From CAZWUW01 sp964636895 (GTDB lineage: Bacteria; Bacillota; Thermincolia; Thermincolales; CAZWUW01), in NCBI GenBank assembly GCA_964636895.1, contig CAZWUW010000016.1:1-39865 (forward strand): 39,865 nt of DNA. The letters are read 5' to 3'. Shown in pieces: positions 17,710 through 26,793 of this stretch. The first letter of the stretch is position 1. Each line of letters starts with the position of its first letter. The translations under genes and the position numbers were made by a program. Under the pieces are notes generated by a model. That model saw only the letters and a list, made by a program, of their open reading frames with translations, searched no databases and was not told where the DNA came from.

Positions 17710-19098
17710 ATGGCCAAGAAAAAGAAGCAGCCGGCAGCAGAACCTGTGCAAAGCAAAGAATTAATTGCAGAGGAAGAATTAGCATCAGCTGACGGTGATG
17801 TCAATATAGTCGCCAAAGCATGGGATTTCTTAAGTTCCATGAAACTGGGGATTGTCCTTTTACTTGTGCTGGCACTTGTTTCGATTGTGGGGACTATCTT
17901 TATTCCTAAGAACCCCGTGACCGGCCAGCAGGATTTTGTGAAGTTTTATAATAACTGGTTTTTCCGGATTCTCATGGCTACATTGGCGCTGAATTTACTG
18001 GTATGCAGCCTGAACCGGTTACGGCATATTGCCGGGACACTCCGGGGGCCGAAACCCATGGTTTCCGATGCGTTTTTGCGAAACCTGAAAACCAGTGATG
18101 CTTTTCAGATAAAAGAAGAAAGCGGTATTGTCGCTTTAAAGCTGCGGGATATTTTGCGGCGCAAGGGTTATCGTACCTTTACCGACAGTACCGACAGCAA
18201 ATCATATGTAGCTGCTGACCGGGGGCGTTGGGGTATTCTGGGGCCGTATCTTTCCCATATCAGCTTTTTCATTATGATTGTCGCGATACTTGTTAAGTTT
18301 AGCGGGTTGGTGGGCTTTGAAGGGGACCTGGCGGCAGTGGTGGGCAAAACCCATAATTTAAGCGAGGTCAGTAAGCTTCAGAATGTCGGTCCGGAGGAGT
18401 ATTTTGATCTGCGGCTGGATAATTTCCGTACCGTATACAACAATAATGACCCCAATCAGGGGATTAAAGACTGGTACAGTGATGTGACAGTTATTGATAA
18501 GGATAAAACCTTTCCTTTTACTATCGAGGTAAATCGCCCGCTGGTTTACAAGGACATCAAGTTTTATCAGATGTCTTATGGCTTTTATTTTGCCGGTAAA
18601 GCAAGTTCCGCCGCCGGCGGCGCCCAGGATTTTAATTTATTGACCAACACCGCCAATTCTTACGTACAAGCACCGGGGACGGATATTATATTTCTGCCGG
18701 AAGCTATTAACCCGGTCACCAAGAAAGTGGCTTTGCGGATTTTCAAAGGCAACCAGGAAGTCGCAGCCAATGAAGCCGAGCTGAATAAACCTTTTACTTA
18801 TGAAACGGCTTCAGTTCAGTTTACTGACGCCAGGGATTATAGTTTCTTTTCGGTAAAGCGGGACCCCACCGTACCTTATATGGGCGTTGCTTCTATTCTG
18901 CTGATTGTGGCCATAACTTACTCGTTCCTGGTGAAACACCACCGCATCTGGGCTGTGGTTGAAGACCGGGACGGCCTAACTGATGTGCGGTTAGGCGGTC
19001 TTAGTCAGAAGCATAAGGCTGATTTTCAAAAAGATTTTGCCGGGATTATAGAGCAGCTTAAAGGAGAGCAAGGGGGAGTGCAACGTGAATTACGCTAG
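17710..19098 (+). CDS. resB: Cytochrome c biogenesis protein ResB/CcsB, copy 3
   Basis: 462 residues. A charged, lysine- and glutamate-rich N-terminal extension of about 40 residues comes before the first membrane helix (MKLGIVLLLVLALVSIVGTI). The second helix follows near 80-98, the third near 178-198 after GRWGILG, and a last helix is near 395-415. The external domain between them is typical of ResB. The frame opens at 17656, but GAAAGGAAGTG before the ATG at 17710 decides the start. It overlaps ccsA copy 3 by 14 bp. It acts in System II haem transport and attachment. Confidence 0.92.
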   Translation: MAKKKKQPAAEPVQSKELIAEEELASADGDVNIVAKAWDFLSSMKLGIVLLLVLALVSIVGTIFIPKNPVTGQQDFVKFYNNWFFRILMATLALNLLVCSLNRLRHIAGTLRGPKPMVSDAFLRNLKTSDAFQIKEESGIVALKLRDILRRKGYRTFTDSTDSKSYVAADRGRWGILGPYLSHISFFIMIVAILVKFSGLVGFEGDLAAVVGKTHNLSEVSKLQNVGPEEYFDLRLDNFRTVYNNNDPNQGIKDWYSDVTVIDKDKTFPFTIEVNRPLVYKDIKFYQMSYGFYFAGKASSAAGGAQDFNLLTNTANSYVQAPGTDIIFLPEAINPVTKKVALRIFKGNQEVAANEAELNKPFTYETASVQFTDARDYSFFSVKRDPTVPYMGVASILLIVAITYSFLVKHHRIWAVVEDRDGLTDVRLGGLSQKHKADFQKDFAGIIEQLKGEQGGVQRELR

Positions 19099-19933
19099 TC
19101 TGGAGTCAATATCATTTACGATTACATTTATTGCGTATATGGCGGCCACATTTCTTTATCTGGTTTACATGGTACAGAAAAACCAAAAGCTTGGCGACAT
19201 TTGCACCGCTGTTACCGGTCTAGGTTTACTGGCTAACGGTGCGGCGCTGTTTTTTCGGGTGATGATTACCGGTCGTGCTCCTTTTACCAACGGTTATGAG
19301 TTTTTGATGTGTTTTGCTTTCGGTATCGTGTCAGTTTATTTGTTTGCCGAATTGAAATACAAATATAAAATCGTTGGTGCCTTTGTGGTACCGGTGGCCT
19401 GGCTGCTGGTGGCTTATATTGCGGTGATGATGCCGCCGGAACAGCGGAACGCGCAAAACCTGATGCCGGCCTTGCAGAGTAAATGGCTGGAAATTCATGT
19501 GGCAACGGCGATGTTCTCGTACGGCGCTTTTGCCATTTCACTGGGCACGAGTATTATGTACCTGATTAAAGATTTCCTTGAAAAAGCGCGCTCCCGGAGT
19601 GACCTGAACAAACGGCTGCCTTCCCTTGAGGTGCTCGACGACCTCAGCTATAAATTTATTGCTTTCGGTTTTCCGCTGTTATCCATCGTAATCATCAGTG
19701 GTGCCATTTGGGCTGAATTTGCCTGGGGGCGTTACTGGAGTTGGGATCCGAAGGAGACCTGGTCCCTTATCACCTGGCTGGTTTACGCCGCTTACTTGCA
19801 TGCCAGATTTACTTATGGCTGGCGGGGAGCAAGGGCTGCTATCATGTCTATTGTAGGGTTTTTATTTGTACTGTTTACTTTCTTCGGGGTTAATTATCTG
19901 CTGCCGGGTATTCATTCTTATGGTGGCAGTTAA
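19085..19933 (+). CDS. ccsA: Cytochrome c biogenesis protein CcsA/ResC, copy 3
   Basis: 282-residue integral membrane protein with the WWD signature WGRYWSWDPKETW and then SLITWLVYAAYLHAR. The GTG start lies inside the last codons of resB copy 3 with AAGGGGGAG upstream, so translation is coupled. It is the last cytochrome c maturation gene before the haem operon, a common arrangement in Clostridia and Bacilli where ccs/res genes precede hemA. Confidence 0.93.
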   Translation: MNYASLESISFTITFIAYMAATFLYLVYMVQKNQKLGDICTAVTGLGLLANGAALFFRVMITGRAPFTNGYEFLMCFAFGIVSVYLFAELKYKYKIVGAFVVPVAWLLVAYIAVMMPPEQRNAQNLMPALQSKWLEIHVATAMFSYGAFAISLGTSIMYLIKDFLEKARSRSDLNKRLPSLEVLDDLSYKFIAFGFPLLSIVIISGAIWAEFAWGRYWSWDPKETWSLITWLVYAAYLHARFTYGWRGARAAIMSIVGFLFVLFTFFGVNYLLPGIHSYGGS

Positions 19934-20001
19934 ATCTAAGCAGCGCATTATCCTGTGATAATATTATTATGCTGTAAAGAGTGCAGTTTTAGCCAAAAAG
20001 T

Positions 20002-20040
20002 GATAGAAAAAGTAGTGGCTAAGCCACTGCTTTTTCTATC
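20002..20040 (+). terminator. Terminator after ccsA copy 3
   Basis: A long stem, GATAGAAAAAG.AGTGGC pairing with GCCACT.CTTTTTCTATC, with the T run within the descending arm. The A/T symmetry would let it work in both directions. It separates the ccs genes from the haem operon. Confidence 0.75.
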
Positions 20041-20096
20041 CCCCAGTATTAGCCACCGTAGTTTGTGAATTGGTGCGCATGGGAAAGATTGTCCTC

Positions 20097-20125
20097 TTGG
20101 ATGTAGCAGATTATTAAGTTATAAT
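20097..20125 (+). promoter_or_regulatory. Sigma-A promoter of the haem operon
   Basis: TTGGAT, a 17-base spacer and a perfect TATAAT. It stands 106 bases before the ATG of the first haem gene, leaving a leader of about 95 bases. I found no known riboswitch in that leader. Confidence 0.7.
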
Positions 20126-20230
20126 TAAGACAAGATTTATTGCCAATGATAAGGCAGGAAAAAAACGTATTCTAACGAATAAAACAAATAGGTGAAAGTT
20201 TTGCCATTTCACTAAAAGGATGAATATTTG

Positions 20231-20872
20231 ATGAACAGTCTCTACCCGGTTTACCTTAGCCTCAGCCGGAAAAAGTGCTTGGTGGTAGGCGGGGGCAAAA
20301 TAGCGGAACGTAAAGTACGGGCATTATTGGATTGTGATGCGGTAGTTTATGTGGTCAGTCCGCAACTGGCGCCGGAGCTGGCTAAACTGGCCGGAGCAGG
20401 CGTAATTGTGCATATTCAGAGGAATTATACAACTACCGACCTGGAAAACGCTTTTCTGGTAATCAGCGCCACAAATGATGAAAAAATCAATCAACGCGTG
20501 GCCCGTGATTGTTTGGAGCGTAACGTTCTGATTAATGTAGTGGATAACCCACGCCAATGCAATTTTATCGTTCCGGCGGTACTCCGGCAGGGGTCTTTGT
20601 CTATCAGTGTTTCAACAGACGGCAAAAGTCCGGTGCTGGCCCGCAAAATCAGGGAAGACCTGGCAGGCTGCTTTGGTCCGGAATACGGTGAGTTTCTTGA
20701 GTTGATGGGTAATCTCAGAGAAAGGATTATAAAAAGTGTTAATGTTCCGGAAGAACGGCGGCAGATTTTTTATGACCTGGTATACTCGGATATTCTGGAT
20801 TTATTTAAAACCGGCCAACATGAGGAAATAAAGGAGAGGATTGACCGTGTACTTAGTCGTAGTCGGACTTAA
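20231..20872 (+). CDS. Precorrin-2 dehydrogenase / sirohydrochlorin ferrochelatase (CysG N-terminal / Met8 type)
   Basis: 213 residues with the NAD-binding start YLSLSRKKCLVVGGGKIAERK and the family motifs SATND and VDNPRQCNFIVPA. It oxidises precorrin-2 to sirohydrochlorin and may insert iron to make sirohaem. As the first gene of an operon with cobA-hemD and an AhbD/NirJ2-like gene, it fits the sirohaem-dependent haem route. The frame can open at TTG 20228, but the ATG at 20231 with AAAAGGA 10 bases upstream is preferred. It overlaps hemA by 26 bp. Confidence 0.92.
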   Translation: MNSLYPVYLSLSRKKCLVVGGGKIAERKVRALLDCDAVVYVVSPQLAPELAKLAGAGVIVHIQRNYTTTDLENAFLVISATNDEKINQRVARDCLERNVLINVVDNPRQCNFIVPAVLRQGSLSISVSTDGKSPVLARKIREDLAGCFGPEYGEFLELMGNLRERIIKSVNVPEERRQIFYDLVYSDILDLFKTGQHEEIKERIDRVLSRSRT

Positions 20873-22166
20873 CCATAGGTCGGCACCTGTGGAAGTCCGG
20901 GAAAAGCTGGCTTTTCCCGAGCACAGGCTGGCGGAATATATGGAAAAACTAAAAACATATAAAGAGATTAAGGGCTGTGTCATCCTGTCTACCTGTAACC
21001 GGACGGAAATTTACGGCGCCGTTATTGACGTTGAAAAAGGTGTGTCCGGCATGCGTGACTTTCTGGCGGGGTGTTGCCAAACCGAAAAAAGTGAACTGAA
21101 GAATTATCTTTATACTTTTACTCTTTATGATGTGGTTAATCATCTTTTTCGGGTAGCGGCCGGTCTGGATTCCATGATTTTGGGGGAGACCCAGATTCTC
21201 GGCCAGGTGCGGGTGGCCTATCAGCGCTCGTGTGAATTGGGTGTAACTAACCGGGTTTTGAATACTTTGTTTCAACAGGCAGTAACCGTAGGTAAGCGGG
21301 TACGCACCGAAACGGAAATTGACCGCAATGCCGTCTCTATCAGCTATGCCGCTGTGGAATTGGCCAAACAGCGCTTAGACGGCCTGGCTGGCCGGTCAAT
21401 TTTGGTGGTCGGGGCCGGAAAAATGAGTGAATTGACTGCCAAACATTTAGTATCTAACGGGGTTACCGATGTATTGGTAGCTAATCGATCATTCGAAAAG
21501 GCCTTGGCTCTGGCCGGACAGTTTAATGGCCAGGCTGTGAAATATGAAGAAGTATTTGACCATATGGCCAATGTTGATATTGTTATTAGTGCTACTTCGG
21601 CTACCGGCTATATTATCGGGCACAAGGAAATTCACAAAGTGATGCAAAAAAGATCCGGCAAACGGTTTTTTCTGATGGATATTGCCGTGCCGCGGGATAT
21701 TGATCCGGCGGTGGCGGAGGTGGCTGGGGTTGACTTGTATGATATAGATGACTTGCAGAATGTAGTGGACAATAATATGGTGGAGCGGAAAAAAGAAGCC
21801 GTTAAGGCGGAACGAATAGTGGAAGAGGAAATGGACGGGTTCCTCAAGTGGCTCAGTATGCAGTTTATTACGCCTACCGTGGCGGCTTTAAAGCAGCGGG
21901 GGGAGGACATTAAACAAAAAGAGATCAACCGGGTGTTTAACCGTATGGACGGTCTTACGGAAAGGGAGAAAAAGGTTATCAGTTCTATGGCCAACTCCAT
22001 TGTCAACCAGCTGCTGCATGACCCGGTGGTACAGTTGAAGCATTATGCCCTGAGTCATCAGGGGCATCTTTATTGTGAAATCCTGCAAAACCTTTTTAAC
22101 CTGGAAGTTGCCGGACAGCAGCGCCGGCACGAACCGGTTAAAGAAACGCCGCAGGAGCATTGTTAA
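20847..22166 (+). CDS. hemA: Glutamyl-tRNA reductase
   Basis: First committed step of C5-pathway tetrapyrrole synthesis: glutamyl-tRNA to glutamate-1-semialdehyde with NADPH. 439 residues, the usual length. The catalytic Cys is in LSTCNRTEIY (about residue 50), the NADP-binding region is around VVGAGKMSELTAKHL, and the dimerisation domain is C-terminal. The frame opens with TTG at 20841, but AAGGAGAGGA ends almost on it. The GTG at 20847 (MYLVVVGLNHRSAPVEVRE) has proper spacing. Its start lies within the end of the dehydrogenase gene. Confidence 0.96.
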   Translation: MYLVVVGLNHRSAPVEVREKLAFPEHRLAEYMEKLKTYKEIKGCVILSTCNRTEIYGAVIDVEKGVSGMRDFLAGCCQTEKSELKNYLYTFTLYDVVNHLFRVAAGLDSMILGETQILGQVRVAYQRSCELGVTNRVLNTLFQQAVTVGKRVRTETEIDRNAVSISYAAVELAKQRLDGLAGRSILVVGAGKMSELTAKHLVSNGVTDVLVANRSFEKALALAGQFNGQAVKYEEVFDHMANVDIVISATSATGYIIGHKEIHKVMQKRSGKRFFLMDIAVPRDIDPAVAEVAGVDLYDIDDLQNVVDNNMVERKKEAVKAERIVEEEMDGFLKWLSMQFITPTVAALKQRGEDIKQKEINRVFNRMDGLTEREKKVISSMANSIVNQLLHDPVVQLKHYALSHQGHLYCEILQNLFNLEVAGQQRRHEPVKETPQEHC

Positions 22167-22210
22167 TTGAACATTATGCTACAATATTTTTAACAGGCGG
22201 AGGCGGAAAC

Positions 22211-23146
22211 ATGGCAAGAGAAATTGTTATTGGCACCAGGGACAGTGCACTGGCCTTGTGGCAGACTAATTGGGTGGTAGATAACTTAAAAAGACTGAAT
22301 CCCGAGTATAATTTTCGAATTATCAGCATGAAGACCCAGGGTGATAAAATCCTGGATGTGGCCCTGGCCAAAATTGGCGATAAGGGCCTTTTTACCAAAG
22401 AACTGGAAGTAGCTATGCTGAACCTGGATATTGACCTGGCCGTGCATAGCATGAAAGACCTGCCTACAGTATTGCCTGAGGGTTTGGTCATTGGGGCTGT
22501 TTGTGAGCGTTTTGATCCCCGGGATGTATTGGTTTCCCGGCATGGTTTGACCCTGGCGGAAATGCCGGCCGGCGCCAAGATCGGCACCAGCAGTTTGCGC
22601 CGGTGCGCCCAGTTGCTGAACTTTAGGCCGGATTTTAACCTGGTTTCCCTGCGGGGGAACCTGAATACCCGGATGGCTAAACTTGAACGGGAAAACATGG
22701 ACGGAATTATCCTGGCCGCTGCCGGAATTGAACGATTAGGCTGGGGCGACCGGATTACAGAGCGGATTCCTTTTGATATCAGTCTGCCGGCAGTGGGGCA
22801 GGGGTCAATCGGGATTGAAATCAGAGGTGCGGACGAAGAAGTCCGTCAGCTGGTGGAAAAATTTAATCATCCGGCTTCGGCGGCGGCAATTAAAGCTGAG
22901 CGGGCCATGCTCAAAAAGCTGGAAGGCGGTTGTCAAATACCCATCGGTGCACTTGGCCGGGTCGAGGAAGACAGGTTGGTCTTACAAGGTTTGGTAGCCG
23001 GCCTGGACGGCAGGGAATTAATCAGGGACAGTGTTGCGGGGCCTGTTGAAGATGCTGAACTATTAGGCCGGGCACTGGCGGACAAGCTGATTGCATTAGG
23101 TGCTGATAAAATATTAAAAGAAGTACGACAGGAGTGTCAGTCATGA
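22211..23146 (+). CDS. hemC: Porphobilinogen deaminase (hydroxymethylbilane synthase)
   Basis: Joins four porphobilinogen units into hydroxymethylbilane. 311 residues. Family motifs: IGTRDSALALWQ, HSMKDLPT, GTSSLRR, LRGNLNTR and the dipyrromethane-cofactor Cys in LEGGCQIPIGA (about residue 240). The ATG at 22211 follows GGAGGCGG. The 44-bp interval after hemA has no other signal. The stop shares ATGA with cobA-hemD. Confidence 0.96.
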   Translation: MAREIVIGTRDSALALWQTNWVVDNLKRLNPEYNFRIISMKTQGDKILDVALAKIGDKGLFTKELEVAMLNLDIDLAVHSMKDLPTVLPEGLVIGAVCERFDPRDVLVSRHGLTLAEMPAGAKIGTSSLRRCAQLLNFRPDFNLVSLRGNLNTRMAKLERENMDGIILAAAGIERLGWGDRITERIPFDISLPAVGQGSIGIEIRGADEEVRQLVEKFNHPASAAAIKAERAMLKKLEGGCQIPIGALGRVEEDRLVLQGLVAGLDGRELIRDSVAGPVEDAELLGRALADKLIALGADKILKEVRQECQS

Positions 23147-24666
23147 GCGCGGGGGTTGTTTATTTGGTTGGGGCAGGTCCCGGTGACCCCAAATTAATTA
23201 CTGTTAAAGGCCTGGAATGTATAAAAAAAGCAGATGTGCTGGTTTATGACCGGCTGGCCAGTCCCAGGCTGTTGGCTTATGCCAAACCAGGTGCCGAAAT
23301 GATTTTTGCCGGTAAATCACCGGTCCGGCATGTTTTAAAACAAGATGAGATAAACAGCCTTTTGCTGACCAAAGCCAAAGCAGGTAAAGTGGTTACCCGG
23401 CTAAAAGGTGGCGACCCCTATGTATTTGGCCGGGGCGGTGAAGAAGCGGAAATACTCCAGGAAAACGGTATTCCTTTTGAAGTTGTCCCTGGCATCACAT
23501 CCGGTATTGCCGTGCCGGCTTATGCCGGTATCCCCGTAACCCACCGGGATCATAATTCCTCACTTGCATTTATCACCGGCAATGAAGACCCGGCTAAAGA
23601 AGACACTTCCATTGATTGGTCTCGGATTGCCAAAGCGTGCGGCACGCTGGTGTTTTATATGGGTATGAGTAACCTGCCACATATTGTTGCGAAACTTACT
23701 GCCAATGGTTTGCCGGCGGAAACTCCGGCCGCTGTTATCCGATGGGGGACAAGGCCTGAACAGCAGACGGTCACAAGCACACTGGAGAATATTGTGGATA
23801 CCGCCCGGGCAGCCAAAATGGGGCATCCTTCTATTATTGTGGTAGGGGGAGTGGTTTCTCTCCGGGAAAAACTTAAATGGTTTGAAAACAAACCATTGTT
23901 CGGCAAGCGGGTGCTGGTTACCAGGTCCCGCAGTCAGGCCAGTGTTTTTGCCGAAAAAATTGAGCACCTGGGAGGGGAGCCGTGGGAATTTCCCACCATT
24001 GAAATTAATCCCCCGGATGATTTTGGGCCTATGGACCGGGCTATCGAAGCAATAGGGCAGTTTGATTGGCTTATACTGACCAGTGTGAATGGCGTGCAAT
24101 ACTTTTTTGACCGGTTGAGGTTTAATAAGAAAGATATCCGGGCCTTAAATGGACTTAAAATATGCGCTATCGGACCTAAGACCCGGGAAGAAATTGAAAA
24201 ATACGGCATTTTTTGCGAGTTTATGCCGGAGGAGTTTGTAGCTGAGGCTATTATAGAAGGATTAAAAAGCGAAGATCTGGCTGGCAAAAAAGTGTTGCTG
24301 CCCCGAGCCGATATTGCCCGCAAAGTATTGCCTGAAACGCTGCAGGCTATGGGCGCGGTAGTTACGGAAGTGACGGCTTACAAAACTGTCAGTGGTGACG
24401 GCAATACCGAAATACTTAAAGAAATGCTGGCTGAAAAGCGAATCCATATCCTCACTTTTACCAGTTCCTCGACAGTAAAGAATTTTGTCAGCAAGTTGTC
24501 TGAACCGAATCTGCCGGAGTTGCTGCAGGGAACCTTAGTGGCCTGTATCGGCCCCATCACTGCAAATACGGCCCGGGAATTAGGGCTGACGGTGGACATT
24601 GAGGCCGAAGAATATACGATAGATGGTATGACGAAGGCAATTCTGGCATATCTGGAGGTGAGCTGA
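23143..24666 (+). CDS. cobA-hemD: Fused uroporphyrinogen-III C-methyltransferase / uroporphyrinogen-III synthase
   Basis: Two enzymes in one 507-residue chain. Residues 1-245 are the SAM-dependent methyltransferase that makes precorrin-2 (VYLVGAGPGDPKLITVKG, KGGDPYVFGRGGEE, VPGITSGIAVPAYAGIPVTHR). From about 255 onward is uroporphyrinogen-III synthase (GKRVLVTRSRSQASVFAEKI, LTSVNGVQYFF, LTFTSSSTVKNF). This fusion is common in Clostridia. The ATG at 23143 with GGAG 8 bases upstream is preferred over an in-frame GTG at 23134. It feeds both sirohaem and the haem route of this operon. Confidence 0.96.
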   Translation: MSAGVVYLVGAGPGDPKLITVKGLECIKKADVLVYDRLASPRLLAYAKPGAEMIFAGKSPVRHVLKQDEINSLLLTKAKAGKVVTRLKGGDPYVFGRGGEEAEILQENGIPFEVVPGITSGIAVPAYAGIPVTHRDHNSSLAFITGNEDPAKEDTSIDWSRIAKACGTLVFYMGMSNLPHIVAKLTANGLPAETPAAVIRWGTRPEQQTVTSTLENIVDTARAAKMGHPSIIVVGGVVSLREKLKWFENKPLFGKRVLVTRSRSQASVFAEKIEHLGGEPWEFPTIEINPPDDFGPMDRAIEAIGQFDWLILTSVNGVQYFFDRLRFNKKDIRALNGLKICAIGPKTREEIEKYGIFCEFMPEEFVAEAIIEGLKSEDLAGKKVLLPRADIARKVLPETLQAMGAVVTEVTAYKTVSGDGNTEILKEMLAEKRIHILTFTSSSTVKNFVSKLSEPNLPELLQGTLVACIGPITANTARELGLTVDIEAEEYTIDGMTKAILAYLEVS

Positions 24667-24667
24667 A

Positions 24668-25654
24668 ATGGTTTTTCCTGTGACCAGGCCACGCCGGCTG
24701 CGCAAGGGTGAAACCATGCGCCGGTTAGTGCGAGAAAATAGGTTAGCTGTTGACGACCTGGTATATCCGCTGTTTGTCACTAACGGGGAAGAGATAAAAA
24801 ATCCGATAACGTCTATGCCCGGGGTTTTTCAGATGTCTGTTGACAATATTATCAAAGAGTGCCGGGAGGTTATGGAACTGGGCATACCGGCAGTGTTGCT
24901 CTTTGGTATACCGGCGTATAAAGATGAAATCGGAGCTGCTGCCTATGATGAAAACGAAGCGGTTCAGCGGGCTATAACCGCTATCAAAAAGGAATGCCCG
25001 GAGCTGCTGGTTATTCCTGATTTGTGTATGTGTGAATATACCAGTCACGGGCACTGTGGCATAATTGACGAAAATGGCGGTGTCTTGAACGACCCGACTG
25101 TTGAAATCCTGGCGAAAATTGCTTTGACTTATGCCCGGGCCGGTGCTGATATGGTGGCACCTTCGGATATGATGGATGGCCGGGTAGGTGTGATCAGAAA
25201 AGCACTGGATGGTCAGGGGTTCAGCGAAATCCCGATTATGGCATATTCTGCCAAATACGCATCAGGATTTTACGGACCATTCCGGGACGTAGCTGAATCC
25301 GCACCTCAGTTTGGGGACCGGCGCGGTTATCAGATGGATCCGGCGAACAGTGATGAGGCCTTAAAAGAAGTTTGGCTTGATATAGAAGAGGGTGCCGATA
25401 TAGTTATGGTTAAACCGGCGCTGCCCTATCTGGATATTATCCGCCGTATAAAGGACGAGTTTTCGATGCCGGTAGCGGCTTATAATGTCAGCGGCGAGTA
25501 CGCTATGCTTAAGGCTGCGGCGCAAAACGGCTGGCTGGATGAAAAACGTGTGGTTACAGAGGCCTTACTGGGCATTAAACGGGCCGGGGCGGATATAATT
25601 ATTACTTATCATGCCAAAGACGTAGCTAAGTGGCTAAAGGAGGAGAAGCAATGA
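24668..25654 (+). CDS. hemB: Delta-aminolevulinic acid dehydratase (porphobilinogen synthase)
   Basis: Condenses two 5-aminolevulinate molecules to porphobilinogen. 328 residues. The zinc-type cysteine cluster is seen as LCMCEYTSHGHC (C-x-C-x7-C, about residue 120). Both Schiff-base lysines are present: YSAKYASGFYGPFR and MVKPALPYLD. The ATG follows GGAGGTGAG and is 1 bp after the previous stop. It ends in an ATGA overlap with the radical SAM gene. Confidence 0.97.
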   Translation: MVFPVTRPRRLRKGETMRRLVRENRLAVDDLVYPLFVTNGEEIKNPITSMPGVFQMSVDNIIKECREVMELGIPAVLLFGIPAYKDEIGAAAYDENEAVQRAITAIKKECPELLVIPDLCMCEYTSHGHCGIIDENGGVLNDPTVEILAKIALTYARAGADMVAPSDMMDGRVGVIRKALDGQGFSEIPIMAYSAKYASGFYGPFRDVAESAPQFGDRRGYQMDPANSDEALKEVWLDIEEGADIVMVKPALPYLDIIRRIKDEFSMPVAAYNVSGEYAMLKAAAQNGWLDEKRVVTEALLGIKRAGADIIITYHAKDVAKWLKEEKQ

Positions 25655-26646
25655 TCATTTCCTGGAATACCACCAACCAATGCAATATGTTTTGTGACCA
25701 CTGCTACCGGGAGGCCGGCGCCATGGCGGAAGAGGAACTTAACACTGCGGAAGGGAAAGCGCTGCTAGATGAAATTAAAAAGGCCGGCTTCAAGATTATG
25801 ATTTTTAGCGGCGGCGAACCTTTCATGCGGCCGGATATTTTTGAACTGGTGGAGTATTCTAAAAAACTTGGTTTAATTACCGTTTTTGGTACCAACGGCA
25901 CTTATATCACCCCTGAGGTGGCTAATAAGCTGAAGCAACTGGGTGTTGACGGTGTAGGTATAAGTCTTGACAGCCTGGATAAAGAAAAACATGACCATCT
26001 GCGCAAATTAAAAGGGGCTTGGGATGGTGCCGTAGCAGGCATGAAAAACCTGCGGGCAGCCGGGGTGCCTTTCCAGATTCATACCACGCTGATGGACTGG
26101 AACTGGAACGAGGCGGAAGCCATTACTGATTTTGCGGTAAATATAGGGGCAAAGGCCCATCACTTCTTTTTCCTGGTGCCGACCGGCCGGGCTAGGAACA
26201 TTGAGGAAGAATCCTTGCGGGCCGAACAGTACGAAGAGATCCTTACCCGGATTATGAAAAAGCAGCAGGAAGTAGATATTGAAATCAAACCGACTTGTGC
26301 ACCGCAGTTTATGCGCATTGCCAAACAGATGGGCATGAACCTGCGTTTTGGCCGGGGCTGCCTGGCCGGCACCTCCTATTGTATTATCGGCCCGAAAGGC
26401 AAAGTTCAGCCTTGTGCCTACATGGAGATGGAAGTCGGTAATGTTAGGGAGACTCCTTTTAGTGAAATCTGGACTGACAGCGAAGTTTTTAAGACGTTGC
26501 GTACCCTGGATTATAAAGGCGGCTGCGGTGCCTGCGGCTTTAAGAAGATTTGCGGCGGTTGTCGGGCCAGGGCTGCCTATTACAATAACGGCGATTATAT
26601 GGCCGAAGAACCTTGGTGTCTTTATCACGACCGTAAAGGTTACTGA
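25651..26646 (+). CDS. AhbD/NirJ2-type radical SAM haem biosynthesis protein
   Basis: 331 residues starting MIISWNTTNQCNMFCDHCYREAG, which gives the radical SAM CxxxCxxC cluster at the N terminus. The C-terminal SPASM-like region has further Cys clusters (CLAGTSYC, CGACGFKKICGGC, PWCLYHD). Relatives in Clostridia are named NirJ2. The related AhbD of sulphate reducers and methanogens decarboxylates Fe-coproporphyrin III to haem b, so that role is most likely here; AhbC-like deacetylation is the alternative. The ATG at 25651 follows AAAGGAGG and overlaps the hemB stop. No hemE, hemN/Z, hemG or hemH is in the window, nor ahbA/B. Confidence 0.87.
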   Translation: MIISWNTTNQCNMFCDHCYREAGAMAEEELNTAEGKALLDEIKKAGFKIMIFSGGEPFMRPDIFELVEYSKKLGLITVFGTNGTYITPEVANKLKQLGVDGVGISLDSLDKEKHDHLRKLKGAWDGAVAGMKNLRAAGVPFQIHTTLMDWNWNEAEAITDFAVNIGAKAHHFFFLVPTGRARNIEEESLRAEQYEEILTRIMKKQQEVDIEIKPTCAPQFMRIAKQMGMNLRFGRGCLAGTSYCIIGPKGKVQPCAYMEMEVGNVRETPFSEIWTDSEVFKTLRTLDYKGGCGACGFKKICGGCRARAAYYNNGDYMAEEPWCLYHDRKGY

Positions 26647-26680
26647 TAATTGTATAAAGTGTTTTTCCGATCCGTTTAAT

Positions 26681-26709
26681 AACGCCAGACCTCATCTAGG
26701 ATCTGGCGT
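26681..26709 (+). terminator. Hairpin between ahbD/nirJ2 and hemL
   Basis: AACGCCAGA pairs with TCTGGCGTT around an 11-base loop, followed by ATCTTTGTTA, a poor T tract. It may be a weak terminator or attenuator that lowers hemL expression, or a processing site. Confidence 0.5.
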
Positions 26710-26793
26710 TATCTTTGTTAGGCGGATTTGCGCAAAGGATTTGCGGTAATAATAAATAATATATATTGTGTCAAAAAGAAAGGAGTAATATTT

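Noticed and set aside
25651..26646. Denitrification haem d1 role for the NirJ-like gene
   Set aside because: No nirS, nirF or nirD/L/G/H genes are present; position in a complete haem operon fits the AhbD-type haem b step better.
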